Part shown: positions 16,496-23,902 of the stretch, piece by piece
Layout of the letters: each line of letters opens with the position of its first letter
Numbering within the stretch: the first letter of the stretch is position 1
Assembly: GCA_041394285.1 (NCBI GenBank)
Contig: JAWKIL010000026.1
Location: 1 to 64,000 of the forward strand
Direction: 5' to 3'
Length of the DNA: 64,000 nucleotides
Source: CADEDH01 sp041394285
GTDB lineage: Bacteria > Actinomycetota > Acidimicrobiia > Acidimicrobiales > SZUA-35
Made by a program: the position numbers and the translations under genes
The notes under the pieces: model-generated
The model's input: only the letters and a program-made list of their open reading frames with translations
What the model was told of the DNA's origin: nothing
The model's database searches: none

Positions 16496-17611
16496 ATGGC
16501 CAGGGTGGAGCGGACGTTCGTGGGGTTGCCCTCGCCGGTGGTGGGGCGGGCCGGCGCCGGCGGCCACCCCTGCCAGGGGATCTGGCACACCCCGGCTGGC
16601 ACCCAGCCCCGGATCGGCTTCATCGCCACCCACTACAACGTCGACTTCTCCGAGCACTACCTCGGTTCCTACCTGGCCGAGCGGGGCTACGGGTTCCTCG
16701 GTTGGAACACCCGGTTCCGGGGCGACGAGCGGACCTTCCTGCTCGACCACGCCGTGGCCGAGATCGGGGTGGGCGTGCGGTGGATGAAGGAGGAGGCGGG
16801 TGTCGACACCGTGGTGCTGGTGGGCAACTCGGGCGGCGGCTCCCTCATGGGGGCGTACCACTCCCAGGCGGTGGAGCCCAACATCACCCCCACCATCGGG
16901 ATGCCGGCGCTGCCCGCCATCGAGGGCCTGATCCCCGGCGACCTGTACGTGTTCGTCTCCGCCCATCCGGGGCGCCCCGAGATCTTCACCAACTGGATGG
17001 ACGCCGCCGTGCTCGACGAGATGGACCCGGTGGCCACCGATCCGTCGCTCGACGTGTTCAACCCCGACAACGGCCCGCCGTTCAGCGCCGAGTTCGTGGC
17101 CCGGGTGCGGGCGGCCCAGCGGGCCCGCAACGAGCGGATCACGGCCTGGGCCCTGGACGAGCTGGAGCGGTGCGCCGCCGCCGGGTACCGGGACCGGTTG
17201 TTCGTGACGAACCGGGTGTGGGCCGATCCCCGCTTCGTCGACCCCGAGCTCGACCCCAACAACCGGCCGCCCAACTCCTGCTACATGGGCGACCCGGCCC
17301 GGGCCAACCGCAACATCTACGGGGTGGGGCTGGTGTCGTCGCTGAGGACGTGGCTGTCGATGTGGAGCCTGGAGCACAGCCAGTGCCAGGCCGCCCCCCA
17401 CCTGGCCCGGCTCCACGTACCGACCCTGCTGATCGACGCCGACGCCGACTCGGGCGTCTTCCCCTCCGACGCCGACGCCATCCTCGGGGCCGTGGCCGCC
17501 ACCGACAAGACCCGGGTCACGATCGGCGGCGACCACTACTTCCGGCAGCCCGACGGTGCCCGGGACCGGGTGGCCGACACCATCGCCGACTGGGTCGCCG
17601 CCCGCACCTGA
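16496..17611 (+). CDS. alpha/beta hydrolase family protein
   Basis: A 371-residue soluble hydrolase from ATG 16496, chosen because GAGGAGGGG lies 6-7 nt upstream. The nucleophile elbow is VLVGNSGGGSLMGAY (Ser112 in G-N-S-G-G). A late IDADADSGVFPSD and GGDHYFRQP supply candidate acid and His residues. The insertion between strands (about 180-290) is large. It resembles uncharacterised actinobacterial esterase-like proteins, and the substrate is unknown. The downstream spacer carries two copies of a palindromic repeat. Confidence 0.8.
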   Translation: MARVERTFVGLPSPVVGRAGAGGHPCQGIWHTPAGTQPRIGFIATHYNVDFSEHYLGSYLAERGYGFLGWNTRFRGDERTFLLDHAVAEIGVGVRWMKEEAGVDTVVLVGNSGGGSLMGAYHSQAVEPNITPTIGMPALPAIEGLIPGDLYVFVSAHPGRPEIFTNWMDAAVLDEMDPVATDPSLDVFNPDNGPPFSAEFVARVRAAQRARNERITAWALDELERCAAAGYRDRLFVTNRVWADPRFVDPELDPNNRPPNSCYMGDPARANRNIYGVGLVSSLRTWLSMWSLEHSQCQAAPHLARLHVPTLLIDADADSGVFPSDADAILGAVAATDKTRVTIGGDHYFRQPDGARDRVADTIADWVAART

Positions 17612-17614
17612 TCC

Positions 17615-17720
17615 GATCTGATGCCCCGGGCCGCCACGGGTACGCCCGGGGGCATGAGATCGGGGTTGCCGTGATCTGATGCCCCGGGCCGCCACGGGTG
17701 ACGCCCGGGGGCATGAGATC
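17615..17720. repeat. dispersed inverted repeat, family B, two tandem copies
   Basis: Each copy has a left arm GATCTGATGCCCCGGG (17615-17630 and 17673-17688) and a right arm CCCGGGGGCATGAGATC (17645-17661 and 17704-17720) around a 14-15 nt loop. They lie between convergent genes and probably act as terminators. A third, degenerate copy is near 42785-42832. Confidence 0.7.
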
Positions 17721-17730
17721 GGGGCGTCGG

Positions 17731-18381
17731 TCAGCGGTCGCCCTGCATGGAGATCGTGCCCATCACGTCGTGCTCGCCCTCGCCGGGGGCGGCGATCTCC
17801 ACGATGCGCTCGTCGACGTCGTCGTACTCCAGCCGTAGCGTGCGGCACAGGGTGGCGTGGAGCTGGTAGCTGGCGATGGCGTAGGCCAGCTCGATGATGG
17901 CCGGCTCCTCCAGATGGGCGGCCAGGGCGGCGAAGGTGGCGTCCTGGACGCGACCCCGGCCCAGCACCATCTCGTCGGTGAAGGCCAGCACGGCCCGCTC
18001 CTCGGCCGACCACAGGCCCGGGTCGGCGGCCGACCAGGCGGGCACGGCGGCCAGCTGGTCCTGGTGGACCCCCACCCGGCGGGCGGCCTTGCAGTGCTGG
18101 GAGAACACGAACTGGCTCCCGGCGGCGAACCCGGTGCGGGTCAGGGCCAGCTCCCGCAGCTTGGCCGGCAGGATCCGCTTCGGATCGTTGAACAGGGCGA
18201 ACCCGGCCACCATGTGGTCGAGCAGCTCGGGGGTCTGGGCGAACACGGTCCACCAGTTCCCCGGGGTCCCGGTGGCGGTGCCGGGTTCGGCCACCGGGTC
18301 CCGGTCGCCGAACAGCCGCTCGTAGATCGGGACCACCGAATCGGGCGCTTCGCTCTTGGAGATCTGTCGTGTCCGGGTCAT
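17731..18381 (-). CDS. carboxymuconolactone decarboxylase family protein
   Basis: A 216-residue protein of the AhpD/CMD fold. The segment RELALTRTGFAAGSQFVFSQHCKAARRVG (about 82-110) is the CMD core helix pair. A single Cys is present, followed by no His at the usual spacing, so it is not a canonical CxxC AhpD peroxidase. The second helix ERAVLAFTDEMVLGRGRV is also typical. Such proteins include gamma-carboxymuconolactone decarboxylases and peroxidase-like enzymes. Function unassigned. The start ATG at 18381 has a leaderless-type -10 box and is divergent from a VOC gene. Confidence 0.8.
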   Translation of the reverse strand: MTRTRQISKSEAPDSVVPIYERLFGDRDPVAEPGTATGTPGNWWTVFAQTPELLDHMVAGFALFNDPKRILPAKLRELALTRTGFAAGSQFVFSQHCKAARRVGVHQDQLAAVPAWSAADPGLWSAEERAVLAFTDEMVLGRGRVQDATFAALAAHLEEPAIIELAYAIASYQLHATLCRTLRLEYDDVDERIVEIAAPGEGEHDVMGTISMQGDR

Positions 18382-18388
18382 GGCGCAT

Positions 18389-18394
18389 ACTGTA
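18389..18394 (-). promoter_or_regulatory. -10 box TACAGT of the CMD-family gene
   Basis: Minus-strand TACAGT ends 7 nt before the ATG at 18381. There is no Shine-Dalgarno in the gap. Confidence 0.45.
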
Positions 18395-18432
18395 AGACGA
18401 ACGGAAGCAACGAGCAGAAGGGGGCCCGTTCC

Positions 18433-18996
18433 ATGCCCACCAACACCGAGTTCGAGTTCCGGGGCTACAACCACCTGGCCCTGGTGTGCAAGGACATGGC
18501 CCGCACGGTCGACTTCTACACCAACGTGCTGGGCATGCCGCTGATCAAGACGCTGGAGATCCCGGGCGGGGCCCAGCACTTCTTCTTCGACTGCGGCAAC
18601 GGCGACTCGCTCGCCTTCTTCTGGTTCCCCGGCGCCCCGGAAGCCGCCCCGGGCATCGCCGGGGCCAAGGACCTCCCCGGCCAGGGCTCGATCATCTCGG
18701 CCCACGGCTCGATGAACCACGTGGCGTTCGACGTGCCGGCCGACAAGTTCGACGCTTACGTGGACAAGCTCCGGGCCAAGGGCGTGGAGACGAGCCCCGT
18801 GGTCAACCACGACGACAGCGAGACCACGGTCTCCCGGGAGCTGCACCCTGGCGTGTTCGTGCGCTCCGTCTACTTCCGCGACCCCGACGGCATCCTGCTC
18901 GAGTTCGCCACCTGGACCAAGACCTTCGGCCCGGAAGACACAAGGCACGCGCCGGCCAACGCCGAGGGCGAGCGCGTGGCGCTCTCGGTCGACTGA
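18433..18996 (+). CDS. VOC family protein (glyoxalase/bleomycin resistance/dioxygenase superfamily)
   Basis: A 187-residue protein. Two beta-alpha-beta modules are clear: YNHLALVCKDMARTVDFYTNVLG (about 11-33, ligand His) and MNHVAFDVPADKFDAYVDKL (about 95-114, His), ending in VYFRDPDGILLEFATW with the usual Glu. These residues form the metal site of vicinal oxygen chelate enzymes. The substrate is unknown, with ring-cleaving dioxygenase-like or lyase activity possible. AAGGGGG about 9 nt before the ATG is its ribosome binding site. The next gene, a cupin-like protein, follows after 7 nt, so the two are likely co-transcribed. Confidence 0.85.
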   Translation: MPTNTEFEFRGYNHLALVCKDMARTVDFYTNVLGMPLIKTLEIPGGAQHFFFDCGNGDSLAFFWFPGAPEAAPGIAGAKDLPGQGSIISAHGSMNHVAFDVPADKFDAYVDKLRAKGVETSPVVNHDDSETTVSRELHPGVFVRSVYFRDPDGILLEFATWTKTFGPEDTRHAPANAEGERVALSVD

Positions 18997-19003
18997 GCGG
19001 CCG

Positions 19004-19381
19004 GTGCTGGTCACCCGCATCTACACCGGGACCGACGAGCGCTCCCATTTCGAGGAGCTCGACCTCCCGCTCAACGTGACCGACCTGGGGGCGATGTCGT
19101 CACCCATCCCCACCGAGTCGGTGTTCATCCGGTCCACGGCCGAAGCCGGGCCCGAGGTCTACGACTTCCACGTGGCTCCCCGGCGCCAGTTCGTGGTCCA
19201 CGTGCAGGGGGCCACCGAGATCGAGGTCGCCGACGGCGAGCGCCGCACGTTCGGCCCGGGCAGCATCCTGTTGGCCGACGACCTCACCGGCCAGGGCCAT
19301 GTCAGCCGGGAGGTGGAGGGGCCCCGGCTGCAGATCTTCTGCGTGCTGGCCGACGCCGTCGACCTCGACCGCTGGCGCTGA
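19004..19381 (+). CDS. cupin-like protein
   Basis: A 125-residue protein, GTG start 19004, probably co-transcribed with the VOC gene. The pattern YDFHVAPRRQFVVHVQGATEIEV (about 51-73) followed by GPGSILLADDLTGQGHVSRE resembles a small cupin barrel, with His and the PG-x(5)-D-x-TGxGH motif common in this subgroup. Reaction unknown. The gene ends just upstream of a bidirectional terminator. Confidence 0.75.
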   Translation: MLVTRIYTGTDERSHFEELDLPLNVTDLGAMSSPIPTESVFIRSTAEAGPEVYDFHVAPRRQFVVHVQGATEIEVADGERRTFGPGSILLADDLTGQGHVSREVEGPRLQIFCVLADAVDLDRWR

Positions 19382-19402
19382 ACCCCGGAGCGAGCCGAAA
19401 AA

Positions 19403-19439
19403 AGGAGCCTGAGCGGCGCTGAGCGCCACTCAGGCTCCT
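19403..19439. terminator. bidirectional hairpin terminator, second copy
   Basis: The same element as 3048-3084: arm AGGAGCCTGAGCGGCG, 5-nt loop, and a complementary arm with one mismatch. An A run precedes it on the plus strand. It lies between the convergent cupin-like and dienelactone hydrolase genes. Confidence 0.75.
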
Positions 19440-19452
19440 CAGAACGGGCGAT

Positions 19453-20241
19453 CTACAGCTTCTCGTTGAGGTAGGCGAGGACGTCGGCCCACAGCTCGTG
19501 GGCCCGCTCCTCGTTGTAGGAGTCGCGGTAGTCGGCCAGGAAGGCGTGGCCCGCCCCCTCGTACAGCTTGAACTGCACGTCCTTGCCCGCCTCCACCAGC
19601 GTGTCCCGCAGCGACGTCAGCTCCTCGGGCGACGGGTTCTGGTCGTCGGCCCCGCCCACCAGGAAGATGGGGCAGCTCAGGTTGCCGGCCAGCGCGGCCG
19701 GCGGCGTGGGACGGGCGTCGGTGGTGTCGTCCTCGAACGTGGCCCGGTTCAGGAAACCGCCCCAGCAGGGGATGGCGGCGTCGAACTTGGTGGACGAGAA
19801 GGCGGTGAGAGCAGTGGCCCTGCCGCCCATGCAGTAGCCGGTGATGGCCACCTTGCCGTTCACGTCGGGGAGGGAACGAAGGTGGTCGGCCACGGCCTCC
19901 ACGTCGGACACGATCTGGGCGTCGGGCAGGCCGAACATGGCCGGCAGCACGACCTTGAAGTCGTGCCCCGGGGCGCCGGTGCGGGCGTAGAGCTCGGGCG
20001 AGGCGGCCACGAAGCCGGCGTTGGCGAACCGACGGCACAGGTCCTCGATGTGCTCCACCCGCCCGAACGCCTCTTCCAGCACGACGATGCCGGGGTGGGG
20101 GCCGGGGGCGGTGGGATGGGCGATGTAGACGTCGACCGGGCCCAGCTGCACCGTCTCGGTGCGGACCCGACTCAGGTCGGTGACTTCTCCCGTGTGCGCC
20201 ACAGGCGGCAACTCAGTGGGCGGCGGCGCTGCGTGCTGCAC
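19453..20241 (-). CDS. dienelactone hydrolase family protein
   Basis: A 262-residue alpha/beta hydrolase. VAITGYCMGGRATAL contains the Cys nucleophile typical of dienelactone hydrolases (G-x-C-x-G-G), with a later Asp in GGADDQNPSPEEL and His in GAGHAFLADYRDSYN completing a Cys-Asp-His triad. The enzyme would open dienelactones in chlorocatechol-type pathways, but many paralogues act on other esters. The N-terminal 25 residues are proline-rich and the start is uncertain: ATG 20241 is used here, with a GTG about 30 codons further in also possible. The start overlaps the decayed 3' end of the upstream LLM gene region. Confidence 0.82.
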   Translation of the reverse strand: MQHAAPPPTELPPVAHTGEVTDLSRVRTETVQLGPVDVYIAHPTAPGPHPGIVVLEEAFGRVEHIEDLCRRFANAGFVAASPELYARTGAPGHDFKVVLPAMFGLPDAQIVSDVEAVADHLRSLPDVNGKVAITGYCMGGRATALTAFSSTKFDAAIPCWGGFLNRATFEDDTTDARPTPPAALAGNLSCPIFLVGGADDQNPSPEELTSLRDTLVEAGKDVQFKLYEGAGHAFLADYRDSYNEERAHELWADVLAYLNEKL

Positions 20242-20264
20242 GGCCTCTGTTCGGCTTCGATCCA

Positions 20265-20305
20265 GGCGCCCGGTGCCGTATTTGCGCGCCTGGCGCCACA
20301 GATCG
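20265..20305. repeat. dispersed imperfect palindrome, family C, copy 1
   Basis: About 41 bp: GGCGCCCGGTGC, a short T-rich centre, then GCGCGCCTGGCGCCACAG. Two related copies lie at 37131-37171 and 37192-37231. It sits between the LLM and hydrolase genes. Confidence 0.6.
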
Positions 20306-20320
20306 TGGAGAGGAGAGATC

Positions 20321-21262
20321 TCAACCGGCTCGGCCCGACCGCCGGCAGGACCTCCCGGGCCAGGATGTCGATGCAGTCCATGGTGGGCGGGGTCGGGAGC
20401 TGGGCCAGGCGATGCGCATGGCGAAAAGGGGATGCCGACCAGCGCTGCGGGCAGCGTCGCCGGCGGAGCCGGTGAGCCCCCACGAGGCGTAGGCGGCGTA
20501 CTTGGTGAGCAGGTGGGGGGCGGCCCGGCGGCGGGCCTCGGCTCCGTCGGGGTGGCAGTGGACCTCGAGCATCCGCCCGGCCTCGGCCGCCGGGGCCAGG
20601 CCGGCCTCGGCCCGCCCGTCGGCGAACACGCCGAGCTGGCGGCGGATCTCGTCGTTGTCGGTGTTGGGGGCGGCCATGAAGGCGTCGCCTATCCGCCCGC
20701 CCCGGCGGATGGCCCGGTCGGTGGTGGCCCCGATCCAGATCGGCGGCCCGCCGGCCCGCACCGGCGGCGGCAGCACCCGGGCCCCCTCGAACCGGTACCA
20801 GCCGCCGTCGTGATCCACCGCCTCCCCCGACCACAGCTTGCGCAGGGCCTCGATCCCGTCGAGCGTGCGGGCCAGCCGGTCCTCGAACGGCACCCCGAAA
20901 GCGGCGAACTCCTCGGGCCGGTAGCCCTGACCGACGGTGAGGATGAACCGGCCGCCGCAGGCGATGTCGATCAGGGCCACCTGCTCGGCCACGTCGACCG
21001 GCCGGTGCAGCGGCAGCAGCACGAGGTTGGTGCCCAGCGCCATGTCGCCCGAGTGGGCGGCCAGATGCGACAGCAGGGCGAGCTGGGGGAAGAAGTGGAA
21101 CCCGGGGGTGAGGTGGTGCTCGCCGGCCCAGATCGAGTCGAACCCCCCGGCCTCGGCCGCCTGCACCTGGGCCACCAACTCGGCCAGCCGGGAGGGGGCG
21201 TGATCGGTGTCGGGGTGTTGGGAGTTGAGGTAGATACCGATCTTCAACGGTGCGGCCGCCAT
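20321..21262 (-). CDS. LLM class (F420-type) oxidoreductase, 3' end frameshifted
   Basis: As read, 313 codons from ATG 21262. The luciferase-like TIM barrel is clear: LKIGIYLNSQHPDTDH, AGGFDSIWAGEHHLTPGF, LGTNLVLLPLHRPVDVAEQ, RFILTVGQGYRPEEF and GGPPIWIGATTDRAIRR. It probably reduces or oxidises a substrate with F420H2 or FMN. After MRIAWP (near 20415) the frame goes wrong. One missing C would restore PQLPTPPTMDCIDILAREVLPAVG, the normal family C-terminus. The stretch before it also looks about ten residues short. It could be an assembly error or early decay. It sits directly downstream of the PPOX gene in the same direction, a common F420 pairing. Confidence 0.75.
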   Translation of the reverse strand: MAAAPLKIGIYLNSQHPDTDHAPSRLAELVAQVQAAEAGGFDSIWAGEHHLTPGFHFFPQLALLSHLAAHSGDMALGTNLVLLPLHRPVDVAEQVALIDIACGGRFILTVGQGYRPEEFAAFGVPFEDRLARTLDGIEALRKLWSGEAVDHDGGWYRFEGARVLPPPVRAGGPPIWIGATTDRAIRRGGRIGDAFMAAPNTDNDEIRRQLGVFADGRAEAGLAPAAEAGRMLEVHCHPDGAEARRRAAPHLLTKYAAYASWGLTGSAGDAARSAGRHPLFAMRIAWPSSRPRPPWTASTSWPGRSCRRSGRAG

Positions 21263-21276
21263 GCTCGCCTCGCTCC

Positions 21277-21669
21277 TCAGCCCCGGGTGGTGACGTGGTA
21301 GGGGGTGGCCAGGATGATCACCCGGTCGGCGGCGTCGGGCGGGATCTGGGGCCCGCGGCCGTAGCGCTGGGAGAGGGCGTCGTACTCGGCCCCGGTGGGA
21401 TCGGGCACGATCTCGGCCACCGTCGCCCGCACCTCCAGATAGCGGGCCATGTTGTCGGGGTCGACGATGGAGATGGCCAGATGGGGGTTCGCCTGCAGCT
21501 GGGCGTACTTGCGCCGGGTGGAGGTGTGGGTGAAGCGGAGGTGGGTGCCGTCCCACGACACCCACATCGGATTCGACTGGGGCCGTCCGGCCGGGCTCAC
21601 CGTGGCCAGATGGCAGTAGAGGGGCCGGTGCAGCAGATCCAGGTGGCTGTCGGGAATGAGGGAAGTCAT
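21277..21669 (-). CDS. PPOX class F420-dependent oxidoreductase
   Basis: A 130-residue split-barrel flavin/deazaflavin protein. HRPLYCHLATVSPAGRPQSNPMWVSWDG (about 14-41) and a central RKYAQLQANPHLAISIVDPDNMARYLEVRATV match the pyridoxamine 5'-phosphate oxidase-like family that uses F420 in actinobacteria. The small single-domain length is normal. The LLM oxidoreductase gene starts 14 nt after its stop, so both are probably in one operon and share an F420 pool. Substrate unknown. Confidence 0.88.
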   Translation of the reverse strand: MTSLIPDSHLDLLHRPLYCHLATVSPAGRPQSNPMWVSWDGTHLRFTHTSTRRKYAQLQANPHLAISIVDPDNMARYLEVRATVAEIVPDPTGAEYDALSQRYGRGPQIPPDAADRVIILATPYHVTTRG

Positions 21670-21698
21670 AAGCCGGACAGTCTCACACGGCGGGGCCC

Positions 21699-21734
21699 CT
21701 GGCGCCACGGGTACGGCCCGGCTGGCGCCACGGG
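21699..21734. repeat. short direct repeat CTGGCGCCACGGG
   Basis: A 13-bp direct repeat (21699-21711 and 21722-21734) embedded in a G/C-rich inverted-repeat spacer between divergent genes. It resembles the loop part of repeat family B (GCCACGGGTACG). Confidence 0.4.
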
Positions 21735-21786
21735 CCGGGGGCCAGCAAGATGACGGAGGGCGCAGGGCGAAGAGGGAGAGGGACCG

Positions 21787-22959
21787 GTGAACATCTCGGG
21801 TACGGCCGCCATCGTGGGGATCGGCGAGACCGACTATGTGCGGGGCGCCGATGTGGGTGTGCCGGAGCTCGTGCTCCAGGCGGCGATGACCGCCATCGAC
21901 GACAGCGGCCTCGACGCCAGCGAGATCGACGGGATCCTGCCCCCGCCCGGCTTCATCTCCACCGAGGAGATCGCCGCCAACCTCGGCATCCCCGACCTCC
22001 ACTACTCGGTCACCGTCCACATGGGCGGGGCCAGCCCCACGGCCTCCCTCCAGTCGGCGGTGATGGCGATCACGGCCGGCATCGCCACCAACGTGCTCGT
22101 GGTGCTCGGCTGGAACGGCTACTCGGCCCTGCGGCCCCGACCCGACGTGCGCCCGCCCCGGCGGGGCCTCGACCCCGGCCCGTTCATCGACGTGAGCCGC
22201 AACTTCTACGCCCCCTACGGGGTGCGATCGGCCGTGCAGTGGTATTCGATGTACATCAACCGCTACGTGCGGCGCTACGGCATCGAGCCCGAGTCGGCCG
22301 CCGCCGTGGCTCTCGCCTGCCGGGCCCACGCCCAGCTCAACGACAAGGCCCTCATGCGGGGTCGGCCGCTCACCCTGGACGACTACCTGGCGGCGCCCTA
22401 CATCACCGAGCCCATGCGCAAGCTGGACTGCTGCCTGGAGACCGACTGCGCAGCGGCCGTGGTGCTCACGTCGGCCGAGCGGGCCCGGGACCTGCGCCAC
22501 ACGCCGGTGCTGTGGCTGGGCGGAGCCGAAGGCCATCCCTATCCGGCCGATGAGATCACCAACCGCCCCGACATCTTGAAGCTCGGCCTCCACACCGCCG
22601 CCCCCCGGGCGTTCGCCATGGCCGGCGTCACCCCCACCGACCTCGACTTCCTCCAGATCTACGACTGCTTCACCTACGTGGTGCTGATGGAGCTGGAAGC
22701 TCTGGGCATCTGCGAGGAGGGCGGGGCCGGTGAGTTCGTGAAGAACGGCACGATCGACCTGGGTGGCCGGTACCCGTTGAACACGCATGGCGGCCTGCTG
22801 TCGCAGGGCCACTGCTGGGGTCTCAACCATGTGGTGGAGGCCACCCGCCAGCTCCGCCACGAGGCGGGTGCGGCCCAGGTGGAGGGGTGTGAGCTGGGCG
22901 TGGTGACCGGCTACGGCGACCTGGGCGACGGCAGCATCGCGATCCTGGCCCGGGGCTGA
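21787..22959 (+). CDS. thiolase family protein (SCP2/lipid-transfer-type thiolase)
   Basis: A 390-residue thiolase-fold protein, GTG start 21787 (GAGAGGGACC precedes it). It begins with ISGTAAIVGIGETDYVRGAD and ends with NTHGGLLSQGHCWGLNHVVEATRQL, the typical SCP-x-type C-terminal catalytic segment containing His. A classical acyl-binding Cys near residue 90 is not evident; the sequence there is STEEIAANLGI followed by HMGGASPTASLQSAV. Proteins of this kind act in sterol or fatty-acid side-chain beta-oxidation, usually as aldolase/thiolase partners of a DUF35 protein, which is exactly the next gene (25 nt downstream). Confidence 0.87.
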   Translation: MNISGTAAIVGIGETDYVRGADVGVPELVLQAAMTAIDDSGLDASEIDGILPPPGFISTEEIAANLGIPDLHYSVTVHMGGASPTASLQSAVMAITAGIATNVLVVLGWNGYSALRPRPDVRPPRRGLDPGPFIDVSRNFYAPYGVRSAVQWYSMYINRYVRRYGIEPESAAAVALACRAHAQLNDKALMRGRPLTLDDYLAAPYITEPMRKLDCCLETDCAAAVVLTSAERARDLRHTPVLWLGGAEGHPYPADEITNRPDILKLGLHTAAPRAFAMAGVTPTDLDFLQIYDCFTYVVLMELEALGICEEGGAGEFVKNGTIDLGGRYPLNTHGGLLSQGHCWGLNHVVEATRQLRHEAGAAQVEGCELGVVTGYGDLGDGSIAILARG

Positions 22960-22984
22960 GACGAGGGACGAGGAGAGACACGAC

Positions 22985-23419
22985 ATGAGCGAGCAGACCC
23001 AGCCGGCGCCGGTGGCCAAGAAGTACGTGCCCCGGCCCGAGGGCATCAACCTCGAGTTCCACCTGCCGGCGGTGGCCACCGGCATGCTCCACATCCAGCG
23101 CTGCTCGGCTTGCGGCACCTGGCGCCACCCGCCCCGCTGGTACTGCCCGGCGTGCCACTCGCCGGAGTACACCTTCGAGCCGGTGTCGGGCCGGGGGACG
23201 CTGTACTCGCTGGCCATCAACCACTTCACGGTGGATCGGGCCTGGATCGAGGAGGTCCCCTACGTGACGGCGGTGGTGGAGCTGGAGGAGGGGCCCCGGG
23301 TGGTGGGCTCGCTGCGGGGCATCCCGGCCGACCAGGTCGACATCGGCCTCCCCGTCGTCGTCACCCCCGAACCCCGGGGCGACGAGTTCGCCTTCCTCTG
23401 GGTCGATCCGGTGCGCTAG
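22985..23419 (+). CDS. Zn-ribbon/OB-fold (DUF35) protein
   Basis: A 144-residue partner protein. The rubredoxin-like zinc ribbon uses Cys40, Cys43, Cys54 and Cys57 (CSACGTW...CPACHS), followed by an OB-fold (GRGTLYSLAINHF...). In steroid and acyl-CoA catabolism these proteins bind thiolase-like subunits to make a retro-aldolase or acyltransferase complex, so it should complex with the upstream thiolase. The TAG stop lies in the loop of a perfect hairpin, which is the first of three tandem 32-bp units. Confidence 0.87.
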   Translation: MSEQTQPAPVAKKYVPRPEGINLEFHLPAVATGMLHIQRCSACGTWRHPPRWYCPACHSPEYTFEPVSGRGTLYSLAINHFTVDRAWIEEVPYVTAVVELEEGPRVVGSLRGIPADQVDIGLPVVVTPEPRGDEFAFLWVDPVR

Positions 23420-23503
23420 CACCGGGCGACACGTCGATACCGGTGCGCTAGCACCGGGCGACACGTCGATACCGGTGCGCTAGCACCGGGCGACACGTCG
23501 ATT
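23408..23503. repeat. three tandem 32-bp units starting over a stop codon
   Basis: Units start at 23408, 23440 and 23472. Each begins with the perfect hairpin CCGGTGCGCTAGCACCGG (7-bp stem, GCTA loop), followed by GCGACACGTCGATA. In the first unit the TAG of the DUF35 gene forms the loop. Likely a multiplied terminator hairpin. Confidence 0.8.
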
Positions 23504-23642
23504 CGCGGGCGCTGACGTCGCCCACGCCACCGCCGTACCGGAACCGACAAGATCGGCGGGAGAGGCGTCAAGAACCCGATAAGGCCGCTGACCGGCGACC
23601 GGGCCGGGGGTACCACTGAGGCATCCCTGAAAGGAGCCTCGG

Positions 23643-23798
23643 ATGACCGACCTGCTCTACCTGGCCCTGATCGGCGGCTTTCTGGCCGGCGCCGGGTGGT
23701 ACGTCTCCGCCATCGCCACGTTCGCCTCGGTCGGGGCGCCACCCCCGCCGACTGCCGCCGCCCCGGCTGCGCCCGACCGGCGGGTGCGTCGGTCATGA
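23643..23798 (+). CDS. small membrane protein at the head of the kdp operon
   Basis: A 51-residue ORF with a strong ribosome binding site (AAAGGAG 7 nt before the ATG). It begins MTDLLYLALIGGFLAGAGW, and a single hydrophobic segment (about 4-30) is followed by a Pro/Ala-rich, Arg-ending tail. Its stop overlaps the kdpF start by 4 nt (ATGA), so it is translated with the operon. KdpF itself is the next ORF, so this is an additional small membrane protein. It could stabilise the KdpFABC complex, but no family is recognised. Confidence 0.65.
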   Translation: MTDLLYLALIGGFLAGAGWYVSAIATFASVGAPPPPTAAAPAAPDRRVRRS

Positions 23799-23902
23799 CC
23801 GCCCTCACCACGGCCACCGTCGACAACTGGGTTGCGCTGGCGGTGGCCGTCGCCCTCATCGTCTTCATGCTGGTGGCCCTGCTCCACCCGGAGCGGTTCT
23901 GA
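23795..23902 (+). CDS. kdpF: K(+)-transporting ATPase subunit F
   Basis: A 35-residue single-span peptide. A transmembrane helix (VALAVAVALIVFMLVALL) ends in HPERF, the typical KdpF terminus (R/HPE-K/R-F). KdpF packs against KdpA and stabilises the complex. The ATG overlaps the upstream small ORF, and the stop overlaps the kdpA start (TGATG). Confidence 0.9.
   Translation: MTALTTATVDNWVALAVAVALIVFMLVALLHPERF

Noticed and set aside
23504..23642. Riboswitch (such as a cyclic di-AMP type) in the kdp leader
   Set aside because: No convincing conserved motif was recognised by eye in the ~140-nt leader; a covariance search would decide.
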